From Pelobates cultripes (Eukaryota; Chordata; Amphibia; Anura; Pelobatidae): 64,000 nt of DNA. Under the pieces are notes generated by a model, which saw only the letters and a list, made by a program, of their open reading frames with translations, was not told the origin of the DNA and made no database searches. Every line of letters starts with the position of its first letter. The first letter of the stretch is position 1. Position numbers and translations under genes: made by a program. This document shows positions 1-10,602 of the stretch, one piece after another. Where the stretch lies: positions 118,371,548 to 118,435,547 of the forward strand of contig OW240917.1 of the NCBI GenBank assembly GCA_933207985.1, in the 5' to 3' direction.

Positions 1-582
1 TTTTGGACAATGCTGTTTTCAATGTTGTGGGAACAGTAACATGCATAGATACACAGTAACACTAAGATACAGACTCATACTGACATACATTGATAGATGC
101 ACACTAATTACTAATACGAACAATCATACATGTGCCCCATGGCAACACTCCGTAATGCTGGGGCATTTTGGCTCTTGGCCAAAACATAACAAAAGAGATG
201 GGGGAATAAATATGTATTTTAAAAAACATAATATTTTGCTCCCGTTTCATACACTGAAGGCAATATGCCCTACACACATACTCCAGCCCCTATACAAACA
301 CAAACTATAACCACTAGATACACATATATTACAGGCTCTATACACACACTACAACCCTAGCCAAGCATGCTCACTTTGAAGGAGTGCACATCATTGGTGA
401 TGACATGACACACTCCTTTGCCACGCTCCTCTTATTGGTCAGCTATGCTTTTAAATGGTCAGGCCAAGCCCCCTCCCACCATCCCCGGTCTGGCCCTGCT
501 CACACTCCTGTATCAACATTCCCCAGACAAAAAATAATGGCTGTATATTTGGCAAATGTACAAATTGTAACTGGAAAGATCT
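1..582. other. Intergenic stretch, no gene seen
   Basis: AT-rich sequence with a few short open frames that match nothing I recognise. No splice-flanked coding block and no terminal inverted repeats are evident. It lies downstream of SEC24B. Confidence 0.5.
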
Positions 583-1035
583 GCATTGCATTCATAAAGT
601 ATTCAAAACTATTTTTTTTTTCTACATTTTGTTGCAGCCTTATGATACAATTGTTTAAATTATTTTACCACATCAAGCTACACTCAGTACCCCTAATGAC
701 AAAGCAAAGAACTTTTTTTCCACCATTGCAAATATATTAAACAGAACAACCTAATATATAACATTGACATGAGTATTCAGACTCTTAATTCAGTACTTTT
801 GCTCTATGCATTCACAGCTGTGAGACCTTACATAGACAGGTGTGTACCATTCCAAATCAAATCAATTGAAATTTCCACAGGGCTCTGTCAATGTGAAATT
901 TCATAGTAAAAAAATGTTTAAATGTTTTTAAAAAAAAAAATTTTTTCATTATGGGCTGAGTGCATATTAATGTGAAAAATTATTGTAGCATAATAAAATA
1001 AATAGAAGGGGTCTGAAAATGTTCTGAATGCACTG
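583..1035. mobile_element. Internally deleted Tc1-like DNA transposon
   Basis: The left end (gcattcataaagtattcaaa) and right end (gttctgaatgcactg) are the inverted termini typical of vertebrate Tc1 elements. Subterminal text on creatable landmarks such as 'aatgacaaagcaaag' and 'gtattcagactcttaattcagtac' matches the fuller copy at 10598-12134. The transposase body is missing, so this is about 450 bp of two joined ends. Boundaries are accurate to a few bases; the flanking TA is not securely resolved. Confidence 0.7.
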
Positions 1036-1407
1036 TATATGCCCTGATCTGAGGATTCCAATCCACGTTGTTTGAAGTGGAATGGTGGCACAAACTTCAC
1101 AGATGTACAAACATGATTAGCAAACTCACAAATACATGAGGAGATCTATTATTTTTAATATCCAAGTATTTGTGAAGACATCCCTGTGAATTAGAGATTA
1201 AGAATAGTGCTCATATTAAAAAAACCCTACAGGGTATGTGATGTAAATTGGTACGATTAGGTAGTTGTTGGGCACTTGGGCTTTGCCAGTACCAATCCAT
1301 AACATCCTCTGCTTGAGGGGACATACATAGGAGATAAAGAAGGCATTATCTTGCTTCTAAAATGCGTTGCCTATTACAGGACCACTGCAGCGCAATACGT
1401 ATTTCTA

Positions 1408-1606
1408 CAGGGAGTGCAGAATTATTAGGCAAATGAGTATTTTGACCACATCATCCTCTTTATGCATGTTGTCTTACTCCAAGCTGTATAGGCTCGAAAG
1501 CCTACTACCAATTAAGCATATTAGGTGATGTGCATCTCTGTAATGAGAAGGGGTGTGGTCTAATGACATCAACACCCTATATCAGGTGTGCATAATTATT
1601 AGGCAA
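1408..1606 (+). repeat. Left IR/DR terminal region of Tc1 element
   Basis: Contains the outer repeat at 1408-1432 and the inner repeat at about 1588-1606, both ending in ATTATTAGGCAA. In related families these are transposase binding sites. The intervening 155 bp is the 5' leader of the transposase gene. Confidence 0.85.
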
Positions 1607-1625
1607 CTTCCTTTCCTTTGGCAAA

Positions 1626-2642
1626 ATGGGTCAAAAGAAGGACTTGACAGGCTCAGAAAAGTCAAAAATAGTGAGATATCTTGCAGAGGGATGCAGCACT
1701 CTTAAAATTGCAAAGCTTCTGAAGCGTGATCATCGAACAATCAAGCGTTTCATTCAAAATAGTCAACAGGGTCGCAAGAAGCGTGTGGAAAAACCAAGGC
1801 GCAAAATAACTGCCCATGAACTGAGAAAAGTCAAGCGTGCAGCTGCCACGATGCCACTTGCCACCAGTTTGGCCATATTTCAGAGCTGCAACATCACTGG
1901 AGTGCCCAAAAGCACAAGGTGTGCAATACTCAGAGACATGGCCAAGGTAAGAAAGGCTGAAAGACGACCACCACTGAACAAGACACACAAGCTGAAACGC
2001 CAAGACTGGGCCAAGAAATATCTCAAGACTGATTTTTCTAAGGTTTTATGGACTGATGAAATGAGAGTGAGTCTTGATGGGCCAGATGGATGGGCCCGTG
2101 GCTGGATTGGTAAAGGGCAGAGAGCTCCAGTCCGACTCAGACGCCAGCAAGGTGGAGGTGGAGTACTGGTTTGGGCTGGTATCATCAAAGATGAGCTTGT
2201 GGGGCCTTTTCGGGTTGAGGATGGAGTCAAGCTCAACTCCCAGTCCTACTGCCAGTTCCTGGAAGACACCTTCTTCAAGCAGTGGTACAGGAAGAAGTCT
2301 GCATCCTTCAAGAAAAACATGATTTTCATGCAGGACAATGCTCCATCACACGCGTCCAAGTACTCCACAGCGTGGCTGGCAAGAAAGGGTATAAAAGAAG
2401 AAAATCTAATGACATGGCCTCCTTGTTCACCTGATCTGAACCCCATTGAGAACCTGTGGTCCATCATCAAATGTGAGATTTACAAGGAGGGAAAACAGTA
2501 CACCTCTCTGAACAGTGTCTGGGAGGCTGTGGTTGCTGCTGCACGCAATGTTGATGGTGAACAGATCAAAACACTGACAGAATCCATGGATGGCAGGCTT
2601 TTGAGTGTCCTTGCAAAGAAAGGTGGCTATATTGGTCACTGA
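1626..2642 (+). CDS. Tc1-like transposase, apparently intact (DD37E by count)
   Basis: 338 codons from ATG to TGA with no disruption; family members are usually about 330-350 residues. Residues 1-110 form the paired-like helix-turn-helix DNA-binding part (STLKIAKLLKRDHRTIKRFI; a second basic segment follows). The DDE catalytic core follows. The first Asp is in VLWTDEMRV (near residue 143), the second in IFMQDNAPSHAS (near 238), and the Glu is in PDLNPIENLW. I count 37 residues between the second Asp and the Glu, not the 34 of classic Tc1. It would cut and paste the element by binding both IR/DR ends in the nucleus. The start codon lies 20 bases after the inner left repeat. Activity is inferred only from intactness; a silent missense change cannot be excluded. 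Confidence 0.93.
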   Translation: MGQKKDLTGSEKSKIVRYLAEGCSTLKIAKLLKRDHRTIKRFIQNSQQGRKKRVEKPRRKITAHELRKVKRAAATMPLATSLAIFQSCNITGVPKSTRCAILRDMAKVRKAERRPPLNKTHKLKRQDWAKKYLKTDFSKVLWTDEMRVSLDGPDGWARGWIGKGQRAPVRLRRQQGGGGVLVWAGIIKDELVGPFRVEDGVKLNSQSYCQFLEDTFFKQWYRKKSASFKKNMIFMQDNAPSHASKYSTAWLARKGIKEENLMTWPPCSPDLNPIENLWSIIKCEIYKEGKQYTSLNSVWEAVVAAARNVDGEQIKTLTESMDGRLLSVLAKKGGYIGH

Positions 2643-2760
2643 TTTGTTTTTGTTTTGTTTTTGAATGTCAGAAATGTATATTTGTGAATGTTGAGATGTT
2701 ATATTGGTTTCACTGGTAATAATAAATAATTGAAATGGGTATATATTTGTTTTTTGTTAA

Positions 2761-2970
2761 GTTGCCTAATAATTATGCACAGTAATAGTCACCTGCACAC
2801 ACAGATATCCCCCTAACATAGCTATAACTAAAAACAAACTAAAAACTACTTCCAAAAATATTCAGCTTTGATATTAATGAGTTTTTTGGGTTCATTGAGA
2901 ACATGGTTGTTGTTCAATAATAAAATTAATCCTCAAAAATACAACTTGCCTAATAATTCTGCACTCCCTG
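2761..2970 (-). repeat. Right IR/DR terminal region of Tc1 element
   Basis: Inner repeat GTTGCCTAATAATTATGCAC at about 2760-2779 and outer repeat at 2946-2970, inverted relative to the left end. The segment between them is AT-rich and non-coding. Confidence 0.85.
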
Positions 2971-2972
2971 TA

Positions 2973-3818
2973 TTCCTAATGCTTTAGTGTTCCTTTAAAA
3001 TGAATTGGACCTAGACGTGCTTCTATTATTTATAAGAAAAAATCTTCAGCAAGGAACCTGCAAACTGTCAGGGGCATGGAACTGGCTTGGAAGGGGATTC
3101 CATGTGGTGTCTCATGACCTTGTAATACACCTTTGTGGTGCTGTTGGCTTAAAATCAACTTTGTCACCTCCTCGGGTCTTTGTATAATTTGCAAAGACCT
3201 TCGAAGGTAACTTTGCCACTTGATGTCTGGTGGCTGCAAGTTGCAGGGAAAGGCGAGTTTGACTTATCTGAACCGGTCTCTCTGGGTTGCTGCCATGGTC
3301 TTCCTGGCAGTCTTCTTCAGGTCTTGACGTGTCATCTGCCATAAGCCCACATCATTGCTTTACTCCTGCACACGTGCAAAAGAACAGCACAGAGGCATTT
3401 TCATGTAAGCACTGCCTTTTCAAAGTAAATGCAGTGTTTACATTGCCCCCTAGGGACACGTCCTGTGGCCACTCCTCAGATGACTGCTAGAGGTGTTTCC
3501 TTGGTCAGTGCTGCACAGTGGGCAGCAATGCCGTTAAAAGTCTCCACGCTCTGCCTCCCCATCCCGCCTCCTTGACGATTTCAGCCAATCCAATAGGGAA
3601 AGCATTGGATTCGCTAAAAATCGAAAATTCTGATGTCACCAAGGAGGCGGATCAAAGGCGTGGCCAGCGGCAGCAGACCTGCGCAGCGCTGGAATTAAGG
3701 CAAGTTTTTTTTTTTTTTTTAACCCTTTCTAAGGAGGGGCAAGCCACCTAAATGGTGGTTTTAGCACTCTAGGGCAGGAATACATGTTTGTGTTCCTGAC
3801 CCTATAGTGTTCCTTTAA
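2973..3818. repeat. TTAA short-element debris
   Basis: Two right-end signatures, 'tagtgttcctttaa' near 2989-3002 and 'ccctatagtgttcctttaa' at 3800-3818, mark the edges of non-autonomous elements with TTAA target sites. Inner text (gaggcggatcaaaggcgtgg; gcatttacattg-type blocks) recurs near 28640 and 33850. No protein-coding gene is seen. Confidence 0.5.
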
Positions 3819-6087
3819 GTCTGATGTTCACAGCATGAGGGAGCATTTATATAGATCTGTGTATGTCTACGGCACTCAGGGTTATTCATCAAAGTGAGAA
3901 TTATCAGGAAAGTAGGCACTCAAGAGATCAGATGCACAACCAATGATTCAAGGAAAAAGAATTTGGGGCTCCTGTTCTGTTGCCTAGTGTCCTATTTCTT
4001 AGTACACAGGAGACAAGCCCTTAATAAACACAGTGCAAGCATATCATTAAGCACCATCGAGCTGCATAAACTGAAACCTGGCATCTTAGGTATGCAAAAG
4101 TCCTTAGGAAACATTTCATATAAGGGCAGTCTTGGATAAGACTTGTCCCAATGTGGCTGCCATTCACCCTTGCACGCATATGCACCATGGTTGTGAATTT
4201 GACACACTAGAAAAAAGTATGGAAACTCTTTGGAAAATTTGTATTTCTAAGGTTTGATGGATCATAACAGTCTTTTTTTAGAATGTCATAAAATGACAGC
4301 AGAATGTTATGCAACAAACTGTGTTGAATTATCTTCATTCTATCAAAAGCCGAATAATCAGAGGAAAACATAAATGCCTTACATAACATTAAGTGAATTT
4401 CCCTAACTCAAAACTGACTAATGAGATGATTGTTTCATATCACAGAGCTAATAATATGACTCATATTTAGTAGTGTGTGTTATCAAGTTGGCCACTCTTT
4501 TTTTTGTAGTTGTTAGTAAGATGTCAGATTGTAAATAGTTGACTGGTCACCTAGAAAGCAATGTAAAATAATAACTGTGTTAAGATGGCAACACTAATGA
4601 GAAAATCAGAAGAAAAGTAGGCAAAAGGTGATAGAAGATTAAAAAAAACATAAAACCTGTGTTTAAGTGACAGAAGAAAATCCTTGTCTAAAAATTGTCT
4701 CAATGGTCAGAGCTTACCACCATCACATTCTGCCATTACGCACTTCCAATGTCTGATGAGAACAGGAATCTTCTCTCCCAATGTGCAATAGATGCCTATA
4801 ACATCTCCATGAGCATGCTCGGAATCATTTATGGAAAAGCCCAGTTTCTCTACTTAATAACTAGGACACATGATCAAGGCTATTTTGTTTTCTTCTACCT
4901 CCCGAGTAAAAGGTGGAGAACACAACTCCCATGATTTATTATTTGGAATTTGCTGGAACTCCACAAAACAGCAGATTCCACAGCCATAATACATGAACCC
5001 GTTCCTCCCTGAAGAAGAAAAAGAAAAAAGAAATAAATCAGACAGAACTCTGGTCCTCTAGACACCCAATAACCAGTGGACCTAACAAAGGAGGACTGAG
5101 GACTGGGACTGATTAAAGGACTGGGAAGTTATTGCTCAAATCTTTGTAGGGAGTGGGTCATTTGTTGCACAACTTTATCAGCTTCAATGTCTTTCCTTTT
5201 AGAAGGTAACGGGGATTAGGTTGTTTCCAATATTAAGATACAGAAGCAGATCTAGCCATGTACATGCCTATTCAGTTTGTTACTGTAAACGGAGTGTAAA
5301 TATCCACCACTAGTGTAAAATGTTTTTGACATTGCTGCTGAGATGCATTAATATACATAATTGCTAACACGTTGCAAAAGTAATTTCATGCAATATCTCA
5401 ATATGATTGGTACACATGTGAGACTGTGTGAAACTCACACTTACAGAAAGTGCTTTGTACCAAATAACACTCTACATAACATATCATCTCATCAATGCCA
5501 CGCCTCTGACAGAGTAAATCTCGGTTGTAATTATTGTCATTGGCTGCATATAGGTAATTTATTTAGCAGTTTAGACCAAATCTGTGTAGAGGTAGGTAAA
5601 AAAAAAAATCATGAAAATCTGAGGTTTAGTAGCAGGTAAGAACAAATGTGCTTTAGGTTCACAAGAACCAGAGTGTAGTGGAACTACCACCCAGGTCATG
5701 CCCAATATATATTCTTTATAATTCCCACTTACTACTTTAAAGTTGAGAAACCTACTAACTCTGGAAGGAAAACAATTGTGATTTCCAAAAGTGGGATGAT
5801 ATGTTGTGTTTATGCTATCATTTACTACAGAACCATTATGCAGAACATTTAAATGTCTTTTTAGCATTCAATAAAATAAACTTTGTTTGATAAGAGATTG
5901 CATACTGTTTTACATGCATTCGCTTTTTTTGTAGGAAAAAAAAAAAAGGTGATAAAAATATAAAACAGAACAAACCATGCATATTGTGTGTGTGTTAGAT
6001 GCAAACAGCTAGAAGAAAAAAAGGCAACAAGACCTGCTAATAACAACAAAGCTGGACCTGCCAGTGATAACAATTAAGTTTTAAACC
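3819..6087. other. Intergenic stretch downstream of SEC24B
   Basis: No conserved exon, no RNA gene and no clear mobile-element ends. Short open frames here have ordinary AT-rich composition and no recognisable motif. Confidence 0.5.
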
Positions 6088-6883
6088 TTTAATTATTTAG
6101 AGAAACAAAACAGTAAAATACATCTTAATAAGGACGTGTCTATATATTCAGAAGTTGATCTTTAAAATATTGCTTGCATAAGTATAAAACCACTTTATCA
6201 AGCAAAATATGTTTAATTGGTATGTAAGTCATAAATAAATCAATACAAATAATATAACACAAGATGAAATGCTGTGTCTTCTGATGAAACTGCAGCTCTC
6301 AGTAAACCCAAATCAGTCATAAACAGTTCACTCATCACTGCTGCACACGTGAGCAATTCATTGTCTGTAGTTACATTTTTACACATACTTTACAAAAGCA
6401 GTCATATATACATTAGATCTGTATTTATCTACTAATATATGCAAATTCTAGTCTTCCAGGTCAAGAATGCCAAGCATTGTAAAGGATTACATTAAAAACA
6501 AGTTCAAAGATGTGTTTAACATTGCCCTTTGGCATCTCTTCATTTCTGGAAGAAACATCATACGTTTATAACAAAAAAAACATTATCTAATGGTTTCAGA
6601 TATAGGAAAAAAATAGCTCTTGGATTCATTGTTCCACGTAAACAAACAGCACCATATCACATAACACACACAAACCTGCAGAAAATGACCGTTACAGAAA
6701 GAATTTTCTTCTGTATACTTGTTTTACACTGATTCAAACCTCAAAAAAAAAACAAAAAGAAGTATAATCCAGTTCAGCGTCCATCAACTTTTCAATTCGG
6801 CTTTGTATTGGAGTACGTCAAAGTACGGGAATGATTTCAGCATTGTGTCAATCTGGTTTGTTTCCACCAAAAGTCTGCTTCTT
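6088..6883 (-). other. SEC24B: Probable SEC24B 3' untranslated region
   Basis: Sequence just 3' of the SEC24B stop codon. It is not obviously repetitive. No AATAAA is seen on the minus strand here. The variant ATTAAA occurs at 6212-6217 and 6088-6093 (TTTAAT on the plus strand), so the transcript may end near one of these. The end point is a guess. Confidence 0.4.
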
Positions 6884-6998
6884 TCACTTGCAAATCTGTT
6901 GCTGAATATGCAGCAAAAATTCATAATAGGAGAATGCAGCCTCTGTTCTGTCTTCGATTAAGTGCTGGAAAAAGTCAGTCTTCACTGCACTATCATCC
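6884..6998 (-). CDS. SEC24B: SEC24B exon P (last coding exon)
   Basis: Preceded by acceptor ...tgttacttcag. One base completes a Lys codon, then 37 residues ending AFSYYEFLLHIQQQICK and TGA at 6886-6884. This is the conserved SEC24 C-terminus (EDRTEAAFSYYEFL), closing the gelsolin-like domain. Confidence 0.95.
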
Positions 6999-8417
6999 CT
7001 GAAGTAACACAAAATTGGCATTTGTTAGAAAACATCTTAATTTGAATGTGTATCAACATGTGCAGCCTTTACTTGTTGAGGATGCATACAGAAGAAGCCT
7101 AGTAATAGGTAGGAATTAATGATGGGGGCTAATGGAATAAAAATAAAAGTCAGCAGTAGTCATAGGGAGGTGGGAGCGATGTGCAGACAGAAGGGGATAA
7201 AACCGGGGAAGGAAAGACTTGGAAACATTCAGGGTTTGCACCAATACTTTTTGTGATGTTAATTTCCTAGTTCATAATCAAATAATCCAATCAAATTTAA
7301 TATAAAGTTATATATGTTCAATCTATAAGCAAAACAAATTATTCATATATGTATATATATTCATGTACTAAAATGCAATTTAAATTACCAGAATAACTAT
7401 ATAAAAAGTCTCTGTCTTTCAGACATCCTGCCACAAAGACATATACAAGATATATAAAAAGTTCTAATTGAGGAGAGGGAGATCCATGTGATGATATACT
7501 GCACAAACACCTCCATACGAATAGGTCACTTTTATAGAGAACTAAAATGTGTCCCAAAATTAAAAGTACAAATTCTACTCCACCCCCTGCCTGACAGTGT
7601 TAAAATATAAAGAGGCAACCAGTTGCATTGTTCAAGAAAAATTATATTTATATATATGTATGAAAAAAAAATAAAAAATCATCTTGCTTTAGTAAGTCCA
7701 CCTTCTACCGGAGAGGCTGAAACAGAAATGATCATTGTAGAGGGGAGGTTATAGAGGGAGCAGCATACTGAAATGTTGCATTATGGATGTTTCTAGCTAC
7801 AGTGGTACCTCGGTTTACAAACGCCTCGGTTAACATAATTTTCGGTTTACAAATGAAAATACAATGAAAATAATGCCTCAGCTTACAAGTTTTTTTCGCA
7901 ATGTGAAGCAAGTTTTCCCAGGATTCATTGTGCCTGGGAGGTTTATATCATCGCCCCTCTGCATGCTGGAGTCTATGGGTAGCACATGGCGTCGAGTGTG
8001 GAGGTGTTAGAGCGGTTTTTGCATCGATTTTTGGAGCCATTCTGCAACTTTTTTTGCAGAGGTTTTGGGAGCATTTCTCAAGCGGTGGAAAGGTATTGAG
8101 CTCAGCTTTGTCGTTTGCAAGTCTTTTACTGTGTGTTCTGCATTGTGGGTTGGTTTCCATGCCAGCTGATTTCGACCTTTTTCTGACTTCCGGAACAGAT
8201 TAATTGGTTTTCAGTGCATTCCTATGGGAAATGTTTACGAATTTTTCACAAAACGAAATGTCCCGGAGACCGCATTACATTTGTAAACAGAGGTACCATG
8301 GAACTTTGGACAGGAGAGACTTTATCCCATATGTCACAACTTGTGGACTCTCACCACCCAAGGGAAAAGAAATACAATGCACCATGTTTTATAACATAAC
8401 CATAGACAAATACTTAC
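6999..8417 (-). other. SEC24B: SEC24B intron O-P
   Basis: 1.4-kb intron with a GTAAGT donor and a TTCAG acceptor. Apart from the inverted-repeat element at about 7802-8300 it shows no coding potential. Confidence 0.7.
7802..8300. mobile_element. Non-autonomous DNA transposon, GTGGTACC termini
   Basis: The left end, cagtggtacctcggtttaca, is mirrored at the right by tttgtaaacagaggtaccatg. The roughly 500-bp interior has no transposase. Related 'tggtacctcggttta' ends are common in vertebrate short DNA transposons. The target duplication is not resolved, so the superfamily stays open. Confidence 0.65.
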
Positions 8418-8521
8418 TTTATGATATAAAGAATAGGGTTCAAAGGACTATCTTGCTTGAGCCAAGATATAAAATGTCTCAATCTTTCTGATGCCAACGT
8501 GTCTAACTCAGGAAGATGATT
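8418..8521 (-). CDS. SEC24B: SEC24B exon O
   Basis: Acceptor ccaatatag, donor GTAAGTA. Encodes NHLPELDTLASERLRHFISW and onward to PLNPILYIIK, with the last Lys split over the intron. The HLPELDT and WL..D.P.P.L blocks match the SEC24 gelsolin-like region. Confidence 0.95.
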
Positions 8522-8680
8522 CTATATTGGAAAATAAATCATAACATTATGCTTATCAACTATGATTATAGCAACTGATTTATAAATAAAAAGAGATAAG
8601 CACCCTAAAAAACCCAATAATACAACATTTGAAATGCAATTATTAATGCATCACAATAGTTCACCAAAGAGTGACTAGAT

Positions 8681-8815
8681 CAGTGGTTTGCAAACAGTTC
8701 CTCAAAGCACGCCTACCAGTCCAGGATTTCCAAAAAAATCACCTTTGACACCTTCAACTGGGTAATCCCTAAATCCTGGACTGGTAGGCCATGAGGACTG
8801 GTTTGGAAAGCACTG
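8681..8815. mobile_element. 135-bp hAT-like short element
   Basis: Nearly the whole element is two inverted arms: cagtggtttgcaaacagtt and accagtccaggatt at the left, their complements at the right ending cagtg-type. The flanking octamers gactagat and gtatagat agree at six of eight positions, which fits a decayed 8-bp hAT duplication. Confidence 0.65.
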
Positions 8816-8980
8816 GTATAGATGGTCGTTTTAAAATACACATCCTGTAGACAGCAGTTAGTGTTTTTTTTGTTTTGTTTTGTTTTTATTGTATATGTAT
8901 CAAGAAAAATTACACCCATATACTTCGTTTATATAGCACCAACAGTTTTACTAAGCACTTTACATGAACATGACTGGTAT

Positions 8981-9470
8981 TTAAAGGACCACTATAGTGC
9001 CAGGAAAACACACTCGTTTTCCTGGCACTATAGTGCCCTGAGGGTGCCCCCACACTCAGGGAACCCCTCCCGCTGGGCTCTGGGGAGAGAAAGGGGTTAA
9101 ACTTACCTCTTTCTCCAGCGCCGGGCAGGGAGCTCTCCTCCTCCTCTCCGGCTGAATGCACATGCGCTGCAGGAGCTGCGCGCGCATTCAGCCAGTCTCA
9201 TAGGAAAGCATTCATAATGCTTTACCATGGACGCTTGCGTCTTCTCACTGTGATTTTCACAGTGAGAAGCACGCAAACGCCTCTAGCAGCTGTCAATGAG
9301 ACAACCACCAGAGGGCTTTAGAGGCTGGATTAACCTATTTATAAACATAGCAGTTTCTCTGAAACTGCTATGTTTATAAAAAAAAAAAAAAGGGTTAACC
9401 CTAACTGGACCAGGCACCCAGACCACTTCATTAAGCTGAAGTGGTCTGGGTGCCTATAGTGGTCCTTTAA
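8981..9470. mobile_element. TTAA-flanked palindromic element, copy 1
   Basis: Starts TTAAAGGACCACTATAGTGC and ends TATAGTGGTCCTTTAA, so a TTAA lies at each end in inverted context. Inside are smaller hairpins (gtgccaggaaaac / gttttcctggcac and gaccacttcattaagctgaagtggtc, the latter in two parts). TTAA targets are typical of piggyBac-type transposition, so a non-autonomous piggyBac-like origin is inferred. No coding. Confidence 0.8.
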
Positions 9471-9525
9471 GATCTTAAATCAGAGTAGGAGTAAATCATG
9501 AGGTAAACAAATTGATCATTTTATC

Positions 9526-9940
9526 TTAAAGGACACCTGTCACCTCATAAATATATTTTAATATAATGATACTTTCATCAGGTTTTGAAATGAAATAGAT
9601 TGTGTCAAATGAAATATAGATTTTTTTTAAAATCCCTATATTTAGTATATGACTGGATCCTTCAGCCTTCACGCCTTGAGTAACATAGTGTTTATAAACC
9701 TATATCAAGTCTTCCCTGCTTAACTTCAAGCACAGTGCACCAACATCATCAGACCACCAATTGTCAAACTGAAACACTGAGTGACCCAAGGTGCTGAAGG
9801 ATCCTGTCATACACTAAACGTAGAGATGACATTTTCTTAATTCTTTACGTATAATTTATTTAACAAACAGTCAATTTCCTTTCAAATCTTGATAAAAAGA
9901 TCATTATATTAAAAGATAGTGTTGAGGTTAAAGTTATTTT
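9526..9940. repeat. Palindromic TTAA-type repeat, degraded
   Basis: Begins ttaaaggacacctgtcacct. Inner blocks 'tggatccttcagcc' and 'gtgctgaaggatcc' face each other as a loose hairpin. The right boundary is approximate and the family is uncertain. Confidence 0.45.
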
Positions 9941-10235
9941 TTAAGGTACTATTTGTGTAATCTTGTTCACCCTTTTCATGGTCTGGATTTTTGTGGTTTT
10001 ATAGGCATAAACACTTAATTTTATATTGTTATGGAGCCTTAGTAAATAGTACATTAGCAATTTGCAATTCGACTATGACATGAATCATCCCAAGAAGATC
10101 ATGTGAACACTGCATATGCATAACTAAGTTTTAATAACTTGTTTCTATAGTGTGTGCAAGACCTTAATACAATTGCCAACCTATAGAATAATACATTTAT
10201 TTATTGCTCTATATCAAACTGTGTTGCATACTCAC

Positions 10236-10328
10236 CATCCTTTGTGGAACTGATGCATAATTGGGGAATCCTAGTACATCCTTCAAAAAATTTGTTTCAC
10301 AATTTCTTCCTACCCAGAGGTAGAGAGA
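10236..10328 (-). CDS. SEC24B: SEC24B exon N
   Basis: Exactly 31 codons between acceptor tctccatag and donor GTGAGT-like gtgag. Encodes SLYLWVGRNCETNFLKDVLG and FPNYASVPQRM. The LYLWVG block is the hallmark strand of the gelsolin-like fold of SEC23/SEC24. Confidence 0.95.
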
Positions 10329-10545
10329 CTATGGAGAGTAAAATACAAATAAAGTTAAACTAAGAAACAATAAAAAGCAGTTAGAATATCTAAAAATACA
10401 TAGTATTATTTTGCGCAGTCAAAGTTAATGGTTTTATATTATGTTCAAATGGCATCAACTTATTTTATATACAACAAGCTCTATTAAATAAAATTCATGT
10501 TTTTCTTTACACAAAAAAGGGGGATTTGTTTTTCCCCAACATGGC

Positions 10546-10551
<6 letters not shown>

Positions 10552-10599
<48 letters not shown>
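10552..10599. repeat. (TA)n microsatellite
   Basis: An uninterrupted TA run of about 48 bases directly abutting the left end of the Tc1 remnant. The adjacency fits insertion at a TA site. Confidence 0.9.

Positions 10600-10602
<3 letters not shown>

Larger units (their letters stand above)
1408..2970 (+). mobile_element. Complete Tc1/mariner transposon, TA-flanked, IR/DR ends
   Basis: The element begins CAGGGAGTGCAGAATTATTA and ends with its reverse complement. A TA dinucleotide flanks each side (1406-1407 and 2971-2972), as expected for Tc1/mariner insertion. A second related repeat, differing mainly by T for G (GTGCATAATTATTAGGCAA), lies inside each end at about 1588-1606 and 2761-2779. 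This gives the two-repeats-per-end IR/DR layout known from Sleeping Beauty-type elements. It encodes one uninterrupted transposase. The flanks, joined, resemble the right end of a TTAA short element (tattcctaatgctttagtgttcctttaa), so it probably inserted into one. Intact ends and ORF argue for a young copy. Confidence 0.93.
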
